A stretch of DNA of 64,000 bases from Flammeovirgaceae bacterium UBA4465 (lineage in GTDB: Bacteria > Bacteroidota > Bacteroidia > Cytophagales > Cyclobacteriaceae), in assembly GCA_905182375.1 (NCBI GenBank), contig CAJJBF010000003.1, forward strand, positions 124,001-188,000. Reading direction: 5' to 3'. This document shows positions 61,358-64,000 of this stretch, one piece after another; positions within the stretch are counted from its first letter, which is position 1; every line of letters starts with the position of its first letter. Below the pieces are notes generated by a model. It ran no database searches. It was given only the letters and a program-made list of their open reading frames with translations, and was not told the origin of the DNA. The translations under genes and the position numbers were made by a program.

Positions 61358-62938
61358 TTATTGCAGATGCTCCGGTCGAATCCATCTTCCCGGTGTATTG
61401 CCGGTGAGCTCACTATTACGAATCACGAACTTCCCATTGATCACCATGTATTCAATGCCTTCAGCGAATTCTCTTGAGTTAGTATAAGTAGCTTTATCCT
61501 GAATTTTGTTTTCATCAAAGATAACGAGATCAGCATAGGCGCCTTCACTGATTCTACCCAAATCATATTGTTTGATTTGATTGGCAGACATAGAAGTCAT
61601 TTTTTGAATTGCCTGCTCCAGGGTGAGTACTTTTTGCTCTCTTACGTATTTTGCCAGCACCCTGGGGAAACTTCCAAAAGTGCGTGGATGAGGAAACACA
61701 TCACTATTTGGATCTACCAAGTCTCCATCGGTTTCAATCATGGATTCGGGATGCTTAAGAATATTGATTACATCATTTTCATCCATCTCGTGATAGATCG
61801 CCAGAAAGCCACCCGCAAGTTGTAAGTCAATAACTGCAGTTATACCTCCACCCAACGTATTGGGATAACCTTTCGCAATTACATAGTCTTCTAATGTCTT
61901 TCCGTTAAACTCAGGCGCTGAGGGAATACTGTTAAACTGGATCAGGCTCAAGTCTTCGCCCGTTTCATCATTCAACATGACGTCTCTCATACCTTCGATA
62001 ATTTCACTTCTAAGTGTGGGGTCATTTAATCTTTTTGCCAATGCCTCCGTGCCGCCATCCAATGCCCATGCGGGGAAAAGGATATAACCATATGTATTTG
62101 CAGCCGCGTAAGGGTACACATCAACTTTGATGTCAATACCGGCTTGTCTCGCAGAATCCACTATCTCTAATCCCCGACTGGCAAGACCAAATTGTGCTAC
62201 TCCGGCAGCTTTGAAATGATTTATTTGGGCTGGGATATTTGCCTCTTTTGAAATGCGTATAGTTTCACGAATGGATTGCAATAGGCCACTGCCTTCATTT
62301 CGCATGTGGGTGATAAAGATGCCATCATACCTGGAGGCAACTTTCGCCAACTCGATAATCTCTTCTGTGGATGCGTACAATCCGGGCACATAAATCAGTC
62401 CAACAGAAAATCCCAGTGCTCCTTGTTTCATAGTCTCTTCCACATAGTATTTCATGCTATCGAGTTCTGCTGGAGTAGCAGGTCGGTTTTCAAGTCCTAT
62501 CACTTTCTTTCTTGTCCAATTAAGGCCTGCAAAAAAAGCAACATTCGGTGCAACATCTAGTGAGCTGGCATATTCATCTAATGGCCAGGGTTGGTCACCA
62601 CTGTGAAGACTGGCACAGATAGTAGTGATGCCTTGCCATAAGAAATTTTCGGGAATTGGGAACTGATGGATTGTCGTTTGAATGTGGGCATGAGGATCAA
62701 TAAACCCAGGCGAAATAATCTTGTTGGGGATGTCAATAACTGCATCTGCTGATACGTTAATGTTTGTTTTTGACACCAGGGCAATCTTGCCATCCTTGAT
62801 TGCCACATCTCCCGTATAGCGTGCATTTCCTAATCCATCTACAATCGTTCCATTGGTAAATAGAATGTCATATTCTTCTTGGGATGGCTGACATGAGCCA
62901 AGAAAAATGGTAACACTGAGTATAACAAGGTATTTCAT
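61358..62938 (-). CDS. D-aminoacylase-like amidohydrolase, lipoprotein
   Basis: A 526-residue metal-dependent amidohydrolase. The lipoprotein signal (LSVTIFLGSC, Cys16) is followed by the urease-like beta-sandwich start (YDILFTNGTIVDGLGNARY), the HxH metal site in SPGFIDPHAHIQ, and further ligands in FITHMRNEG and AQINHFKAAG. The D-aminoacylase-type C-terminus has MTSMSANQIKQYDLGRISEGAYADLVIFD. Relatives deacylate N-acyl-D-amino acids or cleave D-amino-acid dipeptides. The N-terminal segment VDGLGNARYTGDVAIKDGKI is typical. It lies directly downstream of the broken serine hydrolase, and its start is 4 bases inside that gene's end. Confidence 0.88.
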   Translation of the reverse strand: MKYLVILSVTIFLGSCQPSQEEYDILFTNGTIVDGLGNARYTGDVAIKDGKIALVSKTNINVSADAVIDIPNKIISPGFIDPHAHIQTTIHQFPIPENFLWQGITTICASLHSGDQPWPLDEYASSLDVAPNVAFFAGLNWTRKKVIGLENRPATPAELDSMKYYVEETMKQGALGFSVGLIYVPGLYASTEEIIELAKVASRYDGIFITHMRNEGSGLLQSIRETIRISKEANIPAQINHFKAAGVAQFGLASRGLEIVDSARQAGIDIKVDVYPYAAANTYGYILFPAWALDGGTEALAKRLNDPTLRSEIIEGMRDVMLNDETGEDLSLIQFNSIPSAPEFNGKTLEDYVIAKGYPNTLGGGITAVIDLQLAGGFLAIYHEMDENDVINILKHPESMIETDGDLVDPNSDVFPHPRTFGSFPRVLAKYVREQKVLTLEQAIQKMTSMSANQIKQYDLGRISEGAYADLVIFDENKIQDKATYTNSREFAEGIEYMVINGKFVIRNSELTGNTPGRWIRPEHLQ

Positions 62939-64000
62939 TTTACTATTTTAAATTTTAAATTTCGAATTCTTCTATCCTGTAAGAGAAAGGCCACTGGCTG
63001 CCCATCTACCTTTTGAAATTCAAATGCCAGATTTTTTTGACCGAATAAATCGGCCCTGATCTGATCAAGGAGATAGATTTCTTCGCCATTTCTTTCGACC
63101 GCTAATTGATTCCCTTTGGCAGATAAAGTATATCCTATTTGAGCTTCCTCGCTGTAATAAAATCCTGAATAAGCCACTATATTTTCTAACGGCTCATAAG
63201 CACTGACGCGCTGACTTTTTAATTCTCCAACAAAATTGTCCGATCGTAGGGGCACTATCCTTTTGATTGAAATCAAATTTCATAAAAGAAATCTGCGGAT
63301 GCTGGAATTGGCCGTCTGCAATAGGAATTAAGGAGACCCGTTTGTTTGCTCCACAAATCCACTTTCAATGTATCATTTTCCACAAATGACCTAAAATCTT
63401 TTATGAGGTTCTCCATTGACTTCAAACAAGCCCGTATATTTTAGAAATGACTTGCGTTTCGGTTTATAGGGTTTGGCTTCTGTAGACTTCCCTTGAGTTG
63501 GTACCGACTCAGGCAGAAGGCCGTCCATGATCGCATAAATCCTGGCCATGGAGCCTGTAGCTCTATAATTGGATAGCGACACAAAGCTTTTTTTAAGATC
63601 GGGTAGACGATAAAAGGAAGACACAAAGCCTCCCCATGCTCCAGTATGTTGAACCACCCGATGACCTTTATATTCCTCTATAAATAAGCCTCCGCCATAA
63701 GCCATGGTATCACCATTAGTCAATACACCCTGCTGGTGAAAGCGTTCCAGCAATTGAGGCCCACCAACTTTGGGGTCATAAAAATTTTGGTCCCCACAAA
63801 AAAAGGTCCTCGACCGTGGTATTAACCTGACCGTCTCCGCCAATGGCGAAATTCTTATAATGCAATTCTTCTATGGTACCGTCTCGTAACTTGCTATAAT
63901 CCGGTTGCTCCATTTTTTGATGATCCTATTGGGATTCTCTAAGATAAAAGTACTCTCCTTTCCGAGAGGTTCAAAGATTTGTGAAGCGGCAAATTCCACC
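62935..64000 (-). pseudogene. Serine hydrolase (beta-lactamase-like), several frameshifts, cut by window edge
   Basis: Parts of one protein are spread over different frames. From the right edge come VEFAASQIFEPLGKESTFIL, then SKLRDGTIEELHYKNFAIGG, then YDPKVGGPQLLERFHQQG up to YGGGLFIEEYKGHRVVQHTG (third catalytic motif HTG). Next are FVENDTLKVDLWSKQTG and finally ENIVAYSGFYYSEEAQIGYT to the end at 62935. At least three shifts are needed (near 63897, at the T7/G4 tract near 63795-63805, and near 63400). It is a class-C-type serine hydrolase with a C-terminal lipocalin-like domain, like the gene at 42824. Decay or poor sequence at homopolymers can both explain it; the 5' part is beyond the window. 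Confidence 0.7.

Noticed and set aside
1-64000. CRISPR arrays, insertion-sequence transposases, rRNA or tRNA genes
   Set aside because: No regularly spaced repeats, transposase motifs or RNA gene consensus were seen on reading both strands.

Overview
The window reads as chromosomal DNA of a gliding, probably marine member of the Bacteroidota, most likely Cytophagales. This is an inference from several observations: the gliding genes gldB, gldD and gldE; bacillithiol genes (bshC, ypdA); the cluster rpmB-rpmG-DUF4295; families largely confined to Bacteroidota (DUF6452, DUF6048, DUF6134, DUF5522); AT-rich sequence; and promoters of the Bacteroidota type (TTTG, about 19 bases, TAnnTTTG) upstream of pdhA and the HU gene. 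No rRNA, tRNA or CRISPR array was seen.

Region 1 (1-2.0 kb): the 5' part of a TonB-dependent receptor gene runs off the left edge, preceded by about 1 kb of non-coding DNA. That gap carries two near-identical units, each a small hairpin followed by a terminator hairpin and a U7 tract. They look like tandem small RNAs.

Region 2 (2.0-42.7 kb): densely packed housekeeping genes. In order they are rimO-bshC-FCL-ypdA (translationally coupled), DUF6452-DUF6048, dciA-like/recF, pdhA, a TPR protein, ribH, aspartate kinase, anmK, and a long plus-strand run. That run is coaX, an outer-membrane protein, a TPR protein, lptC, a small membrane protein, a CNNM/CBS protein, a PpiD-like isomerase, DUF493, a pterin dehydratase, rsmI, an inositol monophosphatase, DUF4105 and gntP. 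Next come recG, gldD, gldE, ssb and mutY on the minus strand, then HU, a TPR protein, a 29-residue basic protein, rng, gldB and DUF6134 on the plus strand. The block ends with ftsY, DUF4295, rpmG and rpmB, then rocD, a TauE/SafE exporter and hemB.

Region 3 (42.8-64 kb): an accessory block in which every recognised gene is on the minus strand, with long intergenic gaps, gene remnants and recurring hairpins. It holds a serine hydrolase, a tartrate-dehydrogenase-like enzyme next to a haloalkanoate (fluoroacetate-type) dehalogenase, a GMC oxidoreductase with its small subunit, two sulfatases and a GH78 alpha-L-rhamnosidase. After these come an S9 peptidase, a beta-propeller lipoprotein-like protein, a Crp/Fnr-type regulator, a D-aminoacylase-like amidohydrolase and a decayed serine hydrolase. 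Sulfatases plus rhamnosidase point to use of a sulfated, rhamnose-containing algal polysaccharide such as ulvan.

A striking feature is the number of broken reading frames: an outer-membrane protein, a TPR protein, recG, the rocD C-terminus, the tartrate-dehydrogenase-like gene, a P1 peptidase, a VOC protein and the serine hydrolase at the right edge. Several lie in genes that should be under selection (recG, rocD) and are single-base or dinucleotide slips, so sequencing or assembly error is as likely as true decay. The P1 peptidase and VOC remnants look like real decay.
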